NCBI GenBank assembly: GCA_020445145.1
Contig: JAGRHC010000001.1
Coordinates: 1 to 64,000, forward strand
Reading direction: 5' to 3'
DNA: 64,000 bases
From: Alphaproteobacteria bacterium
Lineage (GTDB): Bacteria; Pseudomonadota; Alphaproteobacteria; Micavibrionales; Micavibrionaceae
In this document: positions 1 to 9,345 of the stretch, piece after piece
Position numbering within the stretch: position 1 is the stretch's first letter
Layout of the letters: each line of letters starts with the position of its first letter
The notes under the pieces: model-generated
The model's input: the letters and a program-made list of their open reading frames with translations, nothing else
What the model was told of the DNA's origin: nothing
The model's database searches: none
Made by a program: the position numbers and the translations under genes

Positions 1-873
1 TTCGACGAACTTGCCGACCACGCCAAGCTTGCGGAGCATCTCGACCACGGTCAGGACGAGGTCCGTCGCAGTGGTGCCTTCCTTCATCTTGCCGGTGAGC
101 TTAAAACCGACGACTTCGGGGATGAGCATTGAGACGGGCTGGCCAAGCATCGCGGCTTCGGCCTCGATCCCGCCAACACCCCAGCCCAGAACGGCCAGAC
201 CGTTGACCATTGTGGTGTGCGAGTCGGTGCCGACCAGCGTATCGGGGTAAATCACGTTTTTGCCGGGATGGCTCTCATCTTCTTCCATCCAGACAGTCTG
301 CGCTAGATATTCGAGGTTTACCTGATGGCAAATCCCGGTGCCGGGCGGTACGACGCGGAAATTGTTGAAGGCGCCCTGCCCCCATTTCAGGAAGGCGTAA
401 CGCTCGCCATTGCGCTCAAACTCCTTCTCGACGTTCGCCTGAAACGCCCGCGGAGAACCATATTCATCCACCATCACCGAGTGGTCGATCACGAGGTCTA
501 CCGGGGAAAGCGGGTTAATCTTTTGCGCATTGCCGCCAAGGCCGACCATCGCTTCGCGCATTGCGGCCAGGTCGACAACCGCCGGAACACCGGTGAAGTC
601 CTGCATCAGGACACGGGCGGGACGGAAAGCGATTTCATGCGTGGATTTCTTTTTCTCCAGCCATTCCTTTACGGCGGCGACATCTTCGGTGGTGACCGAG
701 CGGCCATCTTCGAAGCGCAGCAGGTTTTCCAGCAGGACTTTGAGCGTAAACGGCAGGCGCGAAATATCGCCGATTTGTTCTGCCGCGGCATCGAGCGAGA
801 AGTAATCGTATGACTTCCCTTCGACTTCAAGCGTCTTGCGTGTGTTGAGTGTGTCCTGTCCAGTGCGCGTCAT
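1..873 (-). CDS. acnA: Aconitate hydratase A, N-terminal part (3' end outside window)
   Basis: Reading the minus strand from the ATG at 873 gives about 290 residues beginning [20 protein letters not shown]. This is the usual N terminus of AcnA/IRP-type aconitase, which interconverts citrate and isocitrate in the TCA cycle using a 4Fe-4S cluster. Family motifs visible are VLLENLLR near residue 45, [19 protein letters not shown] near residue 90, and [26 protein letters not shown] near residue 220. The cluster cysteines lie beyond the window edge. The frame is open to base 1, so the gene is truncated only by the window. It is divergent from the PLP-enzyme gene at 1259, and icd (the next TCA enzyme) lies 7 kb away. 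Confidence 0.95.
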   Translation of the reverse strand, partial: MTRTGQDTLNTRKTLEVEGKSYDYFSLDAAAEQIGDISRLPFTLKVLLENLLRFEDGRSVTTEDVAAVKEWLEKKKSTHEIAFRPARVLMQDFTGVPAVVDLAAMREAMVGLGGNAQKINPLSPVDLVIDHSVMVDEYGSPRAFQANVEKEFERNGERYAFLKWGQGAFNNFRVVPPGTGICHQVNLEYLAQTVWMEEDESHPGKNVIYPDTLVGTDSHTTMVNGLAVLGWGVGGIEAEAAMLGQPVSMLIPEVVGFKLTGKMKEGTTATDLVLTVVEMLRKLGVVGKFVE

Positions 874-1156
874 GGTAAAAATCCCGTTGGAATGTGAAGT
901 TAAAGAGACTCAAATTTTTGTAATTTTACATTATTACAGGAGATAGATTAACAAGGAATTTATAAAAACATACAGCGATCTTTGGCCGTTCAGCATGTTG
1001 AAAACCTTATTTATTCCCCAATAAGATCATTATTTTGCCACATTTATGAATGATAATAATACTTAGATCATTAGGATTTTGGGAAGAAACTTTGGTTCAC
1101 TCGAATTTGGTGCTTTCTCAACCCTTTTATTGTTGTTGCTAACAAGATCTTATAAT

Positions 1157-1201
1157 AAAGCTTCTGCCTACTCCCTCTACTCAGGCAGAAGCTTTTTTTT
1201 T
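1157..1201 (+). terminator. Intrinsic terminator in the leader of the PLP-enzyme gene (possible attenuator)
   Basis: The arms AAAGCTTCTGCC and GGCAGAAGCTTT form a 12-bp stem around a 15-nt loop, followed directly by a run of eight to nine T. It points along the plus strand and ends about 58 nt before the start at 1259. The only gene upstream, acnA, runs the other way, so no coding gene is terminated here. Either a short RNA ends at this point or it attenuates the downstream gene. The rest of the 874-1258 gap is AT-rich and shows no other clear element. Confidence 0.8.
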
Positions 1202-1258
1202 GCGCGCCTTTCTGTTAAAAAATTATCTTACTTATCAAGAGATGAAAGGCCCTGCCCC

Positions 1259-2419
1259 ATGGACAAGAAACACTGGCATCGACGGACGAACGCTGTACAG
1301 GCCGGGATTGGGTCTGATCCGGCTTACCATGCAGTGATGCCACCGCTTTATATGTCCTCGACCTTTGCGATTGACGGGATCGGGCATAAGCCGGCTTACG
1401 AATATTCCCGCACGCGCAATCCGACGCGCGATGATCTGGCGCAGGCTCTGGCGGAGCTTGAGGGCGGCGTTGGCGCGTGCGTGACCTCCTCGGGGATGGC
1501 CGCGCTGACGCTTCTTTTGCATCTTCTGGGGCCGGAGGATTTGCTGGTGGCGCCGTATGATTGTTACGGGCGTTCCTATCGTCTTCTTTGTGCGCTGGCG
1601 GAGAAGAAGCATTTTCGCCTCCAGTTTGCCGATCAATATTCTCCGGAAGGGATCGCCGCGATGTTCGAGGAGACGCCAAAGATGATCCTGATCGAGAGTC
1701 CCTCTAATCCGGTGATGCGGATCGCGGATATCGGTTTGATTGCTGAAAAGGCCAGCGCATGCGGGGCGTGGACGGTTGTCGACAACACGTTTCTCTCGCC
1801 GATGCTGCAAAACCCGCTGAAGCTTGGGGCGGATATGGTGTTTCACTCGACGACCAAGTTTTTGAACGGGCATAGCGATATTGTGGGCGGGTGCGTTGTT
1901 GCAGGGACAAAAGAGATTTTGACCGACCTTGAATTCTGGGCCAATTCGCTGGGCGTTATCGGCGCGCCGTTTGATTCCTATATGACGTTGCGCGGGATGC
2001 GCACGCTCGAACTTCGCGTGCACCGGGCGCAGGAAAATGCAGGGATTATCGCGGCGCAACTTGAGGCACACCCTTCTGTTCGCAAGGTCTATTATCCGGG
2101 CCTTGCCTCCCATACAGGGCATGAGATCGCCGCAAAGCAGCAGGAAGGTTTCGGCGCGATGCTAAGCTTTGAGCTGGAGGGCGGGATTGAAGCTGTGGAC
2201 CGCTTTGTGCGGGCGCTGTCCGTATTTCGGCTGGCGCAATCGCTGGGCGGGACGGAAAGTCTTGTCAATCACCCGGCGACGATGACGCATGTCTCGATGG
2301 GGCCGGAGGCGCGGGCGAAGGCCGGCGTTACGGACGAGCTCCTCCGCCTGTCGGTTGGCGTCGAGCATATTGACGATTTGCGTCAGGATCTTGAGGCGGC
2401 GCTTCAGGCTGCATCTTAG
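1259..2419 (+). CDS. Cys/Met-metabolism PLP-dependent enzyme (cystathionine gamma-synthase / beta-lyase type)
   Basis: This 386-aa protein has the fold-type I pattern of the trans-sulfuration family. The YSRTRNPTRD motif lies near residues 49-58, SSGMAAL near 77-83, the cofactor aspartate in VVDNTF near 173-178, and the Schiff-base lysine K200 in FHSTTKFLNGHSD. It should catalyse a PLP-dependent elimination or replacement on a homoserine or cysteine derivative; the exact substrate cannot be read from sequence. The frame is open upstream to a TTG at 1079, but the ATG at 1259 is preceded by GAAAGG and matches the usual N terminus, whereas the extension runs through the leader terminator. It is followed by a small TPR protein 18 bp downstream. 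Confidence 0.88.
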   Translation: MDKKHWHRRTNAVQAGIGSDPAYHAVMPPLYMSSTFAIDGIGHKPAYEYSRTRNPTRDDLAQALAELEGGVGACVTSSGMAALTLLLHLLGPEDLLVAPYDCYGRSYRLLCALAEKKHFRLQFADQYSPEGIAAMFEETPKMILIESPSNPVMRIADIGLIAEKASACGAWTVVDNTFLSPMLQNPLKLGADMVFHSTTKFLNGHSDIVGGCVVAGTKEILTDLEFWANSLGVIGAPFDSYMTLRGMRTLELRVHRAQENAGIIAAQLEAHPSVRKVYYPGLASHTGHEIAAKQQEGFGAMLSFELEGGIEAVDRFVRALSVFRLAQSLGGTESLVNHPATMTHVSMGPEARAKAGVTDELLRLSVGVEHIDDLRQDLEAALQAAS

Positions 2420-2437
2420 TTTAACCGGGAAGCCCTT

Positions 2438-2905
2438 ATGCATTTTGATGAAAACTTCTTTCTGCTTCTTGTTCTTGGCGCCGGTGGCGGCCTTGCGGGA
2501 TTGCTGCTGGCTTTGCGCCTGAAAGAAAAAAGGCCGATTTTGTCCGGGCTTGTGATGTTTTTATTTCCTGCCATCGTGGTTTTTACTGCGGGTTACTTTA
2601 TGACGCCAGGTCTGCCGCCTCCCGAAATCCGCGCCGGGATTTATATCCAGAAAGGCGCTTATGAGGATGCCATCGCCCTGCTCTCTCCTCTCCATGAGAA
2701 AGAACCAGAGAATGCCGATATTTCGCTTCAACTGGCGACGGCTTATTTTGTGCGCGGACTTTTTCATGCCGAGCAGCACGACAATAAGGAAGCTCTGGCA
2801 GATATGCAAAAGGCCCAATCGATTGCGCCGCCGGATGCCCCCTGGCGCGACGATCTCTCGCGTTTTATAGCGATCATTGAAAAGAAGGATACAGAGGCGC
2901 TCTAG
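2438..2905 (+). CDS. Small membrane-anchored TPR-like protein
   Basis: This 155-aa protein has two hydrophobic helices near residues 7-26 and 35-52, followed by a soluble helical tail (about 65-150). The tail resembles tetratricopeptide repeats (AYEDAIALLSPLHEKEPENADISLQLATAYF). The plan, two transmembrane segments and then TPRs, resembles the C-terminal part of CcmI/CycH-type cytochrome c maturation proteins, but the protein is short and no other ccm genes are nearby. A general scaffold role is as likely. It probably shares a transcript with the PLP enzyme. Its last 4 bases overlap the end of the convergent gene at 2902. Confidence 0.7.
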   Translation: MHFDENFFLLLVLGAGGGLAGLLLALRLKEKRPILSGLVMFLFPAIVVFTAGYFMTPGLPPPEIRAGIYIQKGAYEDAIALLSPLHEKEPENADISLQLATAYFVRGLFHAEQHDNKEALADMQKAQSIAPPDAPWRDDLSRFIAIIEKKDTEAL

Positions 2906-3207
2906 AGATTACTTGCAGGCGCGCATTCGTCAACGGCTACACGACTTCGAATTGCTCCCGGGATTGCATTCAAAATTTCTGCTGATGGAGGTGAGGCCCC
3001 GACGCTGTCGAAAATAAGACGCAGATCATAGGACCCGTCATCATTAGCGGAGGCCTGTTCACATTTAAAAATGCGATTCCTGCATGATGTTTCTGGATTT
3101 TCCCGAAGCACTGCCCGAACCATCTCTCCCAAAACCTGGGTGCGGTCATCTTCTTGAGCCCCTAGCACGAGCATAGTTTGTTGATCGAAATGTAATAAAA
3201 CTTCCAT
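2902..3207 (-). CDS. Hypothetical protein
   Basis: This 101-aa acidic protein has no domain I recognise. It starts at an ATG preceded by AGGGA. It contains two close cysteines (SCRNRIFKCEQ) and a third near the C terminus (VDECAP), and has no obvious signal peptide or membrane helix. It is convergent with, and overlaps by 4 bp, the TPR gene. It is followed upstream by two other minus-strand proteins of unknown role, so it may belong to a small accessory group. Confidence 0.55.
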   Translation of the reverse strand: MEVLLHFDQQTMLVLGAQEDDRTQVLGEMVRAVLRENPETSCRNRIFKCEQASANDDGSYDLRLIFDSVGASPPSAEILNAIPGAIRSRVAVDECAPASNL

Positions 3208-3287
3208 GCTATTGTCCCTGCCTGTTTTTATAAATTATGGCAACGATATAGGAACAGACTGAAATGTCAAAGGGGATAATGGCGGAT

Positions 3288-4004
3288 TTATTCGACGAGG
3301 TCGCTATAGAGTTCTTTTTTCTTTTTTCGGAAGTCCGGGCAAATGTCATCGACGCGGTTATATTCATCCAGATTATCAACCGCGCGCTGACGCTCTAAAC
3401 GATCAATGTCAAGTTTCTGATATTCGAGCTGGAGAATTTGCCCCACGACATGGTGCATTTTCTTCGCCACGCTCTGAGCGTTATCGCCTGAGATCGGGCC
3501 GGAGGAGAACCCTCTGCTTTTAAGCTCAGACATCAATTTTTGTCCGATTGCGCGCGCATGTTCGTTGACGAGCTCCCGATCAACGCGGATATGTTTCATT
3601 TCATGGTCGATCAAAGCGCCGCGCATACATCTATCATCATAAAGTTCGCTGGCGACAACTATTGTCGGGTCGATCGATAGCTCCACCGTGATGTCCTCAT
3701 ACCAGATGCACACCGCATTGCGGTAACCTTCGATCGGGCCATAGTTCAGTTTAACCTGATGCTTTCGTTCGATGCCGCCACTCATAAATGCCTGTGTAAT
3801 GCTTTTTCCATGAAATCCGTATGGATCAACCGTATCCATATTGTAGTTCTGGATTTCCTTTAAGGTCTGACTGGTATCGAACTCGACATCTTCGGTGCGG
3901 GGGATGACGTTGATTGCGGTCGGGTCGTGTGCCGGGCAGACGGGCTTTTGCGCGCTTGCCAGCACCAACAGCGCTGAAGCTGATAGAACATCAATACCGA
4001 ACAT
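3288..4004 (-). CDS. Secreted HExxH-motif protein, putative zinc metallopeptidase-like
   Basis: The 238-aa product begins with a hydrophobic signal-like segment (residues 1-18, ending ASA-QK). It carries the exact zinc-protease motif HEMKH at residues 134-138, preceded by a CMRGALID segment. The layout recalls small secreted DUF922-like putative Zn-dependent proteases, but I cannot confirm the family. The C-terminal third is charged and helical (KLDIDRLERQR). The ATG at 4004 follows a good AGGTGAG ribosome site. Export to the periplasm is inferred from the N terminus. Confidence 0.6.
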   Translation of the reverse strand: MFGIDVLSASALLVLASAQKPVCPAHDPTAINVIPRTEDVEFDTSQTLKEIQNYNMDTVDPYGFHGKSITQAFMSGGIERKHQVKLNYGPIEGYRNAVCIWYEDITVELSIDPTIVVASELYDDRCMRGALIDHEMKHIRVDRELVNEHARAIGQKLMSELKSRGFSSGPISGDNAQSVAKKMHHVVGQILQLEYQKLDIDRLERQRAVDNLDEYNRVDDICPDFRKKKKELYSDLVE

Positions 4005-4094
4005 CCGCTCACCTACCCTCTTTTCCCTGTCATTATAACAGATAAAATGAAAAGAGGGTTAAATTGAGAGCAGGTGCGCGTTCTTTCATGAAAA

Positions 4095-4118
4095 AAGGCC
4101 GGACTGAACCGGCCTTCC
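4095..4118 (-). terminator. Intrinsic terminator of the 4126-4416 gene
   Basis: On the minus strand AAGGCCGG and CCGGCCTT pair around a 6-nt loop and are followed by T6. The stem starts 8 bases after the stop codon of the gene at 4126. Confidence 0.8.
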
Positions 4119-4125
4119 ATGGGGA

Positions 4126-4416
4126 TTAGTCGTCTATCGACGGATAGGCCCTAAAACCGATGTGATCATGATGGCCTGTATTTTCAGACAAGCCGACTTT
4201 AAAGCCATCGGGGCCCCAATAGCTCGTTTCGAGATTATGGGCTGCGCGCAGTATTTCCCTTTGATGATCGTTCAGGTCCCCCTCCAGGACGATCGTCCCT
4301 TCCCGTCCGCCTAAAACGGCCTGGGCACCACTACCATTTACAACTTTATTTAGTCTCTCTTGAAGATCTCCAGCTGAAAAGCCTTCCCTCACTCCAACGT
4401 ACTGTTTACCTGCCAT
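4126..4416 (-). CDS. Hypothetical small protein
   Basis: This 96-aa protein starts MAGKQYVGVREGFSAGDLQE. An ATG 12 bases upstream (4428) is also in frame, but it overlaps the ribosome site GAGGTG that serves the ATG at 4416, so 4416 is preferred. No known domain is apparent. The C-terminal half has aromatic and histidine-rich stretches (TSYWGPDGF, NTGHHDHIGF). It is a single-gene unit closed by its own terminator. Confidence 0.6.
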   Translation of the reverse strand: MAGKQYVGVREGFSAGDLQERLNKVVNGSGAQAVLGGREGTIVLEGDLNDHQREILRAAHNLETSYWGPDGFKVGLSENTGHHDHIGFRAYPSIDD

Positions 4417-4638
4417 TATACACCTCATCCATTCCTTTTATTGTTTGGGTTGCATTCTTCAAGCGTACGCTCAGCGGGGCTTTGCCAGCAATATATATAT
4501 TTTTGTTTTGTAAAATAATTATGTTGCTAAAAATCTGGTGCTTGTGAAATAATGCGCCAACTTTTAAATCCGGCATTTTCGGCTTTCGTTTTTTGCGCTA
4601 TATATCCCGTAAGGCATTTTATCAGAGAGGACCTGCGG

Positions 4639-4926
4639 ATGTTTATTGGCGGCATTATTTCGACACTCGTACAAATTTATATTTACGTCATCATTCTTCA
4701 GGTGGCGATGAGCTGGCTTATCGCGTTTGATATTATTAACGCTAATAATCAGGCCGCCAAGAACCTTACAGAGCTCTTGCGCAAACTTACTGATCCCGTT
4801 TATAAACCGATCCGCAAATATGTTCCTCCGGTCGGGGGGATTGATCTGACCCCGCTGATTGTCATCATCGGGCTTCAAGTTCTGGTCAGCCTTCTGTTCC
4901 GGATGACTGGCGGCTACTTGATCTAG
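4639..4926 (+). CDS. YggT family membrane protein
   Basis: This 95-aa protein has two hydrophobic segments separated by a loop with the family pattern [21 protein letters not shown]. That matches YggT proteins, small inner-membrane proteins implicated in envelope or turgor functions in other bacteria. The frame is open from 4552, but the ATG at 4639 has AGAGAGGA at the right spacing and gives the standard N terminus. It sits 10 bp before folD and is probably cotranscribed with it. Confidence 0.85.
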   Translation: MFIGGIISTLVQIYIYVIILQVAMSWLIAFDIINANNQAAKNLTELLRKLTDPVYKPIRKYVPPVGGIDLTPLIVIIGLQVLVSLLFRMTGGYLI

Positions 4927-4936
4927 GGGAATTTCC

Positions 4937-5779
4937 ATGGCGCACATTATTGACGGCAAGCAAATCGCGGCCGAGCTTAAAGACAGGCTGGCGCAGGATG
5001 TTCAGGCGCTCGAAACGGCGCCGGGCCTTGCGGTTATTCTGGTTGGCGATGATCCGGCCTCGCAGGTCTACGTGCGCAACAAGATTGTGGCTTGCGAGAA
5101 AGTCGGGATCAAAAGTTTTGAGTCCCGCCTGCCCGCGCGTGCGACGCAGGCCGAGGTTGCCGCCGAAATCAAAGCTTTTAACGATAATCCTGCCGTGAAT
5201 GGTATTTTGCTTCAGCTTCCGGTGCCGGATCACCTTGATTCTGATGCGCTGGTACAGCTGATTGCGCCGCATAAGGATGTGGACGGGCTGACGGTGGCCA
5301 ATGCCGGGAAGCTGTTTTTGGGACTGGAGGGTGGCCTGGTGCCCTGCACGCCTCAAGGTTCCCTGATTTTGATTAAATCTGTTCTGGAGAATTTGTCCGG
5401 GCTAAATGCCGTTGTGATTGGTCGTTCCAATTTGTTTGGCAAGCCGATGGCACAGTTGCTGCTTCATGAAAACTGCACCGTAACCATGGCACATTCCCGT
5501 ACGCACGATTTGCCTGCGCTTTGCCGGAATGCGGATATTCTCGTTGCGGCGGCAGGACGGGCGAAGCTCGTTCAAGGAGACTGGATCAAGCCAGGGGCTT
5601 GTGTGATTGATGTCGGGATTAACCGCGGCGAGGACGGCAAGCTTTGCGGGGATGTTGATTATGATGCCGCTTTTGAAAAGGCGGGGTTTATCACCCCTGT
5701 TCCGGGCGGCGTTGGCCCGATGACAATTGCCTGCCTGCTCGCCAATACAGTGAAGGCTTACGGGCTCAAGCGTTCCTAA
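4937..5779 (+). CDS. folD: Bifunctional methylenetetrahydrofolate dehydrogenase / cyclohydrolase
   Basis: This 280-aa enzyme interconverts 5,10-methylene-, methenyl- and 10-formyl-tetrahydrofolate in the cytoplasm. FolD motifs are complete: the YVRNK region with the catalytic lysine near residue 56, the [10 protein letters not shown] loop, the Rossmann segment [16 protein letters not shown] near 165, and [10 protein letters not shown] near 260. Length is normal. The start ATG follows AGGGGAA. It is convergent with the secreted protein at 5786, with 6 bases between them. Confidence 0.97.
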   Translation: MAHIIDGKQIAAELKDRLAQDVQALETAPGLAVILVGDDPASQVYVRNKIVACEKVGIKSFESRLPARATQAEVAAEIKAFNDNPAVNGILLQLPVPDHLDSDALVQLIAPHKDVDGLTVANAGKLFLGLEGGLVPCTPQGSLILIKSVLENLSGLNAVVIGRSNLFGKPMAQLLLHENCTVTMAHSRTHDLPALCRNADILVAAAGRAKLVQGDWIKPGACVIDVGINRGEDGKLCGDVDYDAAFEKAGFITPVPGGVGPMTIACLLANTVKAYGLKRS

Positions 5780-5785
5780 CTTGCC

Positions 5786-6508
5786 TTAATAGACCATCAG
5801 ATTAAAGGCGCGATATTTTCTGATCTCGATCAGGTTGATCTGGCGCACCCGAAGCATGTTGTAATATTCGATCCGCTCAGGGGGACGAATAAAGCCTACT
5901 TTGGGGTAATCAAGGTAATAGAGGTCTTCCCTGCTGTAGAGATAATTGATCAGGCGCTCATTACTGTCGATCCAGGCCGTCATATCGACCATGAACGATC
6001 TTACTTTTGTTTTGTTCTGACGATAGGCCGTGCGAATTGATGATGAGGCATTCTGCTTGTCCATTTCCATATCCAGATCTTTCATTTGCTGATCAATGTC
6101 CTGCTGCCAGAATTTCAGGACAACTTTTGCCTTTCTGACATTTATGATCTGTTTCTTTAGAAAATCACGGTCTTTATATATTTGGGGGTTGCCGACCTCG
6201 ACCATATAACGGCGAATTTCATAGCCGTACATGTCGTACTCTGGCGCGACATCAATATCGACTCCATAGATCAGCTTTGAGACACGCTCTGTGAGCGATG
6301 ACAGTTCCTTTGGTTTTAGATACTGGATTTCGACAAATCGAGGCGCGACTGGCGGTGTTAGATCATCGTCAATCAGAATCCCGTCACTTTCCATTCTGGG
6401 CATGATGACCGTCGGATCATCATCGGATGGTGATTGCGCCTTGACAACACAAGGAACCGTTGCAATCATCATACCACTTAACAAAAGAATTGCCGCATGC
6501 CTAAACAT
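5786..6508 (-). CDS. Secreted protein of unknown function
   Basis: This 240-aa protein has a clear signal peptide (residues 1-24, ending VKA-QS). The mature part is rich in charged and tyrosine residues with a probable helical bundle (residues 110-175, including KVVLKFWQQDIDQQMKDLDM). I recognise no domain. The start is supported by AAGGATC upstream of the ATG. It is transcribed separately from icd and convergent with folD. A periplasmic location is inferred. Confidence 0.6.
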   Translation of the reverse strand: MFRHAAILLLSGMMIATVPCVVKAQSPSDDDPTVIMPRMESDGILIDDDLTPPVAPRFVEIQYLKPKELSSLTERVSKLIYGVDIDVAPEYDMYGYEIRRYMVEVGNPQIYKDRDFLKKQIINVRKAKVVLKFWQQDIDQQMKDLDMEMDKQNASSSIRTAYRQNKTKVRSFMVDMTAWIDSNERLINYLYSREDLYYLDYPKVGFIRPPERIEYYNMLRVRQINLIEIRKYRAFNLMVY

Positions 6509-6553
6509 ATAGATCCTTACAAATCCATTTCCTTATAGTCAGGATAACTGAAA

Positions 6554-7993
6554 TCACTCACCTTGTGCAACAGTGTACCCTCTTTGGCCATTGAAATCAT
6601 ATAGATTTTCAACTTTGATGAAGTCAAACCCCGCACCGGAAATGGCGCTTAACTGCTGCAATAGCATGTTGTGGCTGACATTCTCGCCGATGAAACGCAG
6701 GCACCAGTGGTCGGAGCAGAACGTGCCCTCTTGACCGTCCGGCCAGACCTTCACGCCACGGTTTGATATGACTTTCAGGCGTAGCCCGTCCACGACCAGA
6801 TGCCTTAACTTTGCGGCAAGCGTGTCCGGCTTACCTTCCCAATCAAGGAAGATATCCGCACCGACCAGTTTTTTGTCTTCTACCAGAACCATTTTTAGCG
6901 GTGGGATTTTCAGCCCTTCCCCGCCGCCGGTGCCGTAATCGACAGGCTTAAACTTGGCGGGGGTCTGCCCGATACGGGCGATGACAGCATCGGCGAATTC
7001 TTTTGTGCCGACTTTTTCCTTGCTCAGGCCTTCATCATAAATATCGCCAGTGTGGATCCCGTCTTCGATGGTTTTGTACCATGCGTTATGGACCTTGGTT
7101 GCGACATCGTTCTGGCCGATATGGTTGAGCATCAGGATCGCGCCGAGCAGCAACCCTGACGGGTTGGCGATGCCTTTTCCTGCGATATCCGGGGCTGAGC
7201 CGTGAACAGCTTCGAACATGCCGAAATCCGCGCCGATGTTGCACGAGCCGCCAAGACCGACGGAACCTGTGACTTCCACGGCAACGTCAGAAATAATATC
7301 GCCGTACAGGTTTTCGGTGACGATGACATCGAAATCTGTGGGGCGGGCTGCGATGCGGGCGGTGCCGATATCGATGATGTAGAAGTCCTGCTCGATGTCC
7401 GGATATTCCTTTCCGATCTCGTCAAAGACGCGGTGGAACAAGCCGTCGGCCATTTTCATGATGTTGTCCTTGGCCATGCAGGTCACTTTTTTGCGGCCGT
7501 TTGCCCGTGCATATTCAAAGGCGAAGCGGATGATGCGCTCAGAGCCTGCGCGGGAGATGATTTTGAGAGACTGCACGACGCCTTGCGTCTGGCGGTGTTC
7601 GATCCCCGCATAAAGATCTTCTTCGTTCTCGCGGACGATCACCAGATCCATACCGGGGAAGTTTGTTTCCACATACGGGTGATAAGAAACACAAGGGCGG
7701 ACATTCGCAAACAGGCCGAGCGTTTTGCGTACTGTGACATTCAGGGACTTAAATCCTCCGCCCTGCGGCGTGGTGATCGGAGCCTTCAGAAAGACCTTGG
7801 TGCGGTGGAGACTGGCCCATGCGCTATCCTCAATCCCGGTCGGGATGCCGCGCTCATAGACGGCTTTGCCGATCTCGATTTCCTCAATGTCGAGCCTTGC
7901 CCCAGCGCTTTCGAGAATGCGCAATGTTGCGTCCATAATCTCGGGGCCGATGCCGTCGCCGCGTGCAACTGTGATGGGAGTATTGGCTGTCAT
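6554..7993 (-). CDS. icd: NADP-dependent isocitrate dehydrogenase (long alphaproteobacterial type)
   Basis: This 479-aa enzyme oxidises isocitrate to 2-oxoglutarate. The N-terminal two-thirds carry the isopropylmalate/isocitrate dehydrogenase motifs: ARGDGIGPEI near residue 9, the substrate loop VTVRKTLGLFANVRP, the metal-site region IVTENLYGDIISD, and HGSAPDIAGKGIANP. The extra C-terminal domain of about 130 residues is typical of the ~480-aa type found in Rickettsia and related alphaproteobacteria. The ATG at 7993 has AAGGA upstream. The in-frame extension to 8035 lacks support and is left out. Confidence 0.93.
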   Translation of the reverse strand: MTANTPITVARGDGIGPEIMDATLRILESAGARLDIEEIEIGKAVYERGIPTGIEDSAWASLHRTKVFLKAPITTPQGGGFKSLNVTVRKTLGLFANVRPCVSYHPYVETNFPGMDLVIVRENEEDLYAGIEHRQTQGVVQSLKIISRAGSERIIRFAFEYARANGRKKVTCMAKDNIMKMADGLFHRVFDEIGKEYPDIEQDFYIIDIGTARIAARPTDFDVIVTENLYGDIISDVAVEVTGSVGLGGSCNIGADFGMFEAVHGSAPDIAGKGIANPSGLLLGAILMLNHIGQNDVATKVHNAWYKTIEDGIHTGDIYDEGLSKEKVGTKEFADAVIARIGQTPAKFKPVDYGTGGGEGLKIPPLKMVLVEDKKLVGADIFLDWEGKPDTLAAKLRHLVVDGLRLKVISNRGVKVWPDGQEGTFCSDHWCLRFIGENVSHNMLLQQLSAISGAGFDFIKVENLYDFNGQRGYTVAQGE

Positions 7994-8161
7994 GGTGGAA
8001 ATCCTTACATGGAGAAAGTGAAGAGATGGAATCAAACGAGAAGAATTTTACAGGATTCTTGCAAATTGCACCAGATGAGGCTTAGGATAAGAACATGATA
8101 ATGTATCTTGTCAGTTATTTTTGTATTTGACGCTCGCCGATTATTTTGTTATGAAAATCCA

Positions 8162-8719
8162 ATGACAGCACAAGATTCCATTCGCGTTTTTTTTCAGGTT
8201 TTTACTGAGGCCGTTGGGCGGCTTGGGACATCCGCCTATGACGATCTTACTCAGGAGCGTTCAATTGGTGAACATGTTCTGGTGCTCAATGCCTTCATTG
8301 ATACTTTGCAAAATGGCCGTTTTTTATTTGACGAACTTTCCGTTTTTATTGAGCGTGGTAAAGATGGCAGGGCGTCAGAACTTGTTTTTGATTTTAACGG
8401 CATTCCATCCTTAGAGGGGGTTGCAAGACAACATACAGTTGATGAATACAAGATTGCATTTCTCAAGGCTTTTGGGGTCCAAGGCCTCTACAACGGCGCT
8501 CCCGTTATTGACGACAACGCTATAAGAGCTTTAATTACGACAAGCGTTGTCAATGCTGGCGAGGAAAATGAGGGCGTTTCCCATTTCCTTAGTGGTTTTC
8601 GCGTAAAGGACCCCACATTGATGAGGCACATTGCCGATGTCATCGACCGTAAAGCTAACGTCTCAACTTTTTCTTCCGATAGCACTGCATCCGGTAATCC
8701 ATATATTCCATTACATTAG
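8162..8719 (+). CDS. Hypothetical protein next to the viral block
   Basis: This 185-aa protein begins MTAQDSIRVFFQVFTEAVGR. An 18-codon in-frame extension to 8108 is possible but has no better ribosome site. I see no signal peptide, membrane segment or known domain; it looks globular with a Ser/Thr-rich C-terminal tail. It is convergent with the holin gene, and the two reading frames overlap by 4 bp at 8716-8719. It could be the last host gene or part of the viral cargo. Confidence 0.55.
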   Translation: MTAQDSIRVFFQVFTEAVGRLGTSAYDDLTQERSIGEHVLVLNAFIDTLQNGRFLFDELSVFIERGKDGRASELVFDFNGIPSLEGVARQHTVDEYKIAFLKAFGVQGLYNGAPVIDDNAIRALITTSVVNAGEENEGVSHFLSGFRVKDPTLMRHIADVIDRKANVSTFSSDSTASGNPYIPLH

Positions 8720-9246
8720 TTTTTGGTTATATTGCGCGGATTCCAGAAAATCACTTCCTTGCCTGCGGCTTTTTCTTCGGAGCGTTTGTAGACGTAGATG
8801 CCCAGCACAGAGAGGCCGACGGCCCAGATGGCGCTTAAGTTTCCGAGCGCCGCCATGACAACGCCTGCCTTGTCTGTCTCAAAGACGATCACATAGGCGA
8901 CACCGAACATCTGGGCGGCCCAAGTGAGCGCCATCAAATAGCCGAAGGTCGGGCGCATGCGCCTCACATAGGCGTCATTTGAGGCGACTTCGGCGCGCAG
9001 TGACTGGTTGATCTCGGACAAAGCGGCTTTCCCCTCCTCTATTTCTATTTCCGCCATTTTTTCGGCGTGGCGGTTGGCTTCGGCGAGTTGCTCGGCAGAT
9101 ATGCCGCCGCTTTTGATCTCTTCCTTCACCTTTTCCAGCGCTCCGGCGGCGGTTTTGGTGACCGGGGTATCAATCGCGCCGAGCGCTTCCCCTAGTATCG
9201 ATAACAGCACCGGCAAGCCGATCTGTGAGAGTATATTTGTAAGCAT
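8716..9246 (-). CDS. GTA-type three-TM holin-like protein
   Basis: This 176-aa protein has an N-terminal hydrophobic segment (residues 5-22) and a charged helical middle (KVKEEIKSGGISAEQLAEANRHAEKMAEIEIEEGK). Two further membrane helices lie near residues 105-150. The layout and the VRRMRPTFGYLMALTWAAQM segment match the Holin-of-3TMs-for-gene-transfer-release family, described in gene transfer agents and phages. It would permeabilise the inner membrane to release particles. It is the last gene of the viral block, and its end overlaps the convergent host gene by 4 bp. Confidence 0.75.
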   Translation of the reverse strand: MLTNILSQIGLPVLLSILGEALGAIDTPVTKTAAGALEKVKEEIKSGGISAEQLAEANRHAEKMAEIEIEEGKAALSEINQSLRAEVASNDAYVRRMRPTFGYLMALTWAAQMFGVAYVIVFETDKAGVVMAALGNLSAIWAVGLSVLGIYVYKRSEEKAAGKEVIFWNPRNITKN

Positions 9247-9345
9247 GTTCTTTCCTTTTACTAATTTTTCAGGCCTATTTCTTTGACTGCTTTGGCGTAA
9301 TATGAAAAAATAAGTCTGCTTTAGATTGCGTACGAGAAAACGTGA

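Noticed and set aside
1-813. Plus-strand frames opposite acnA
   Set aside because: They are shadows; the minus strand encodes a continuous aconitase N terminus.
1079-1258. SAM-I or SAM-II riboswitch before the PLP enzyme
   Set aside because: I could not place the conserved core of either class; only the terminator hairpin is clear.
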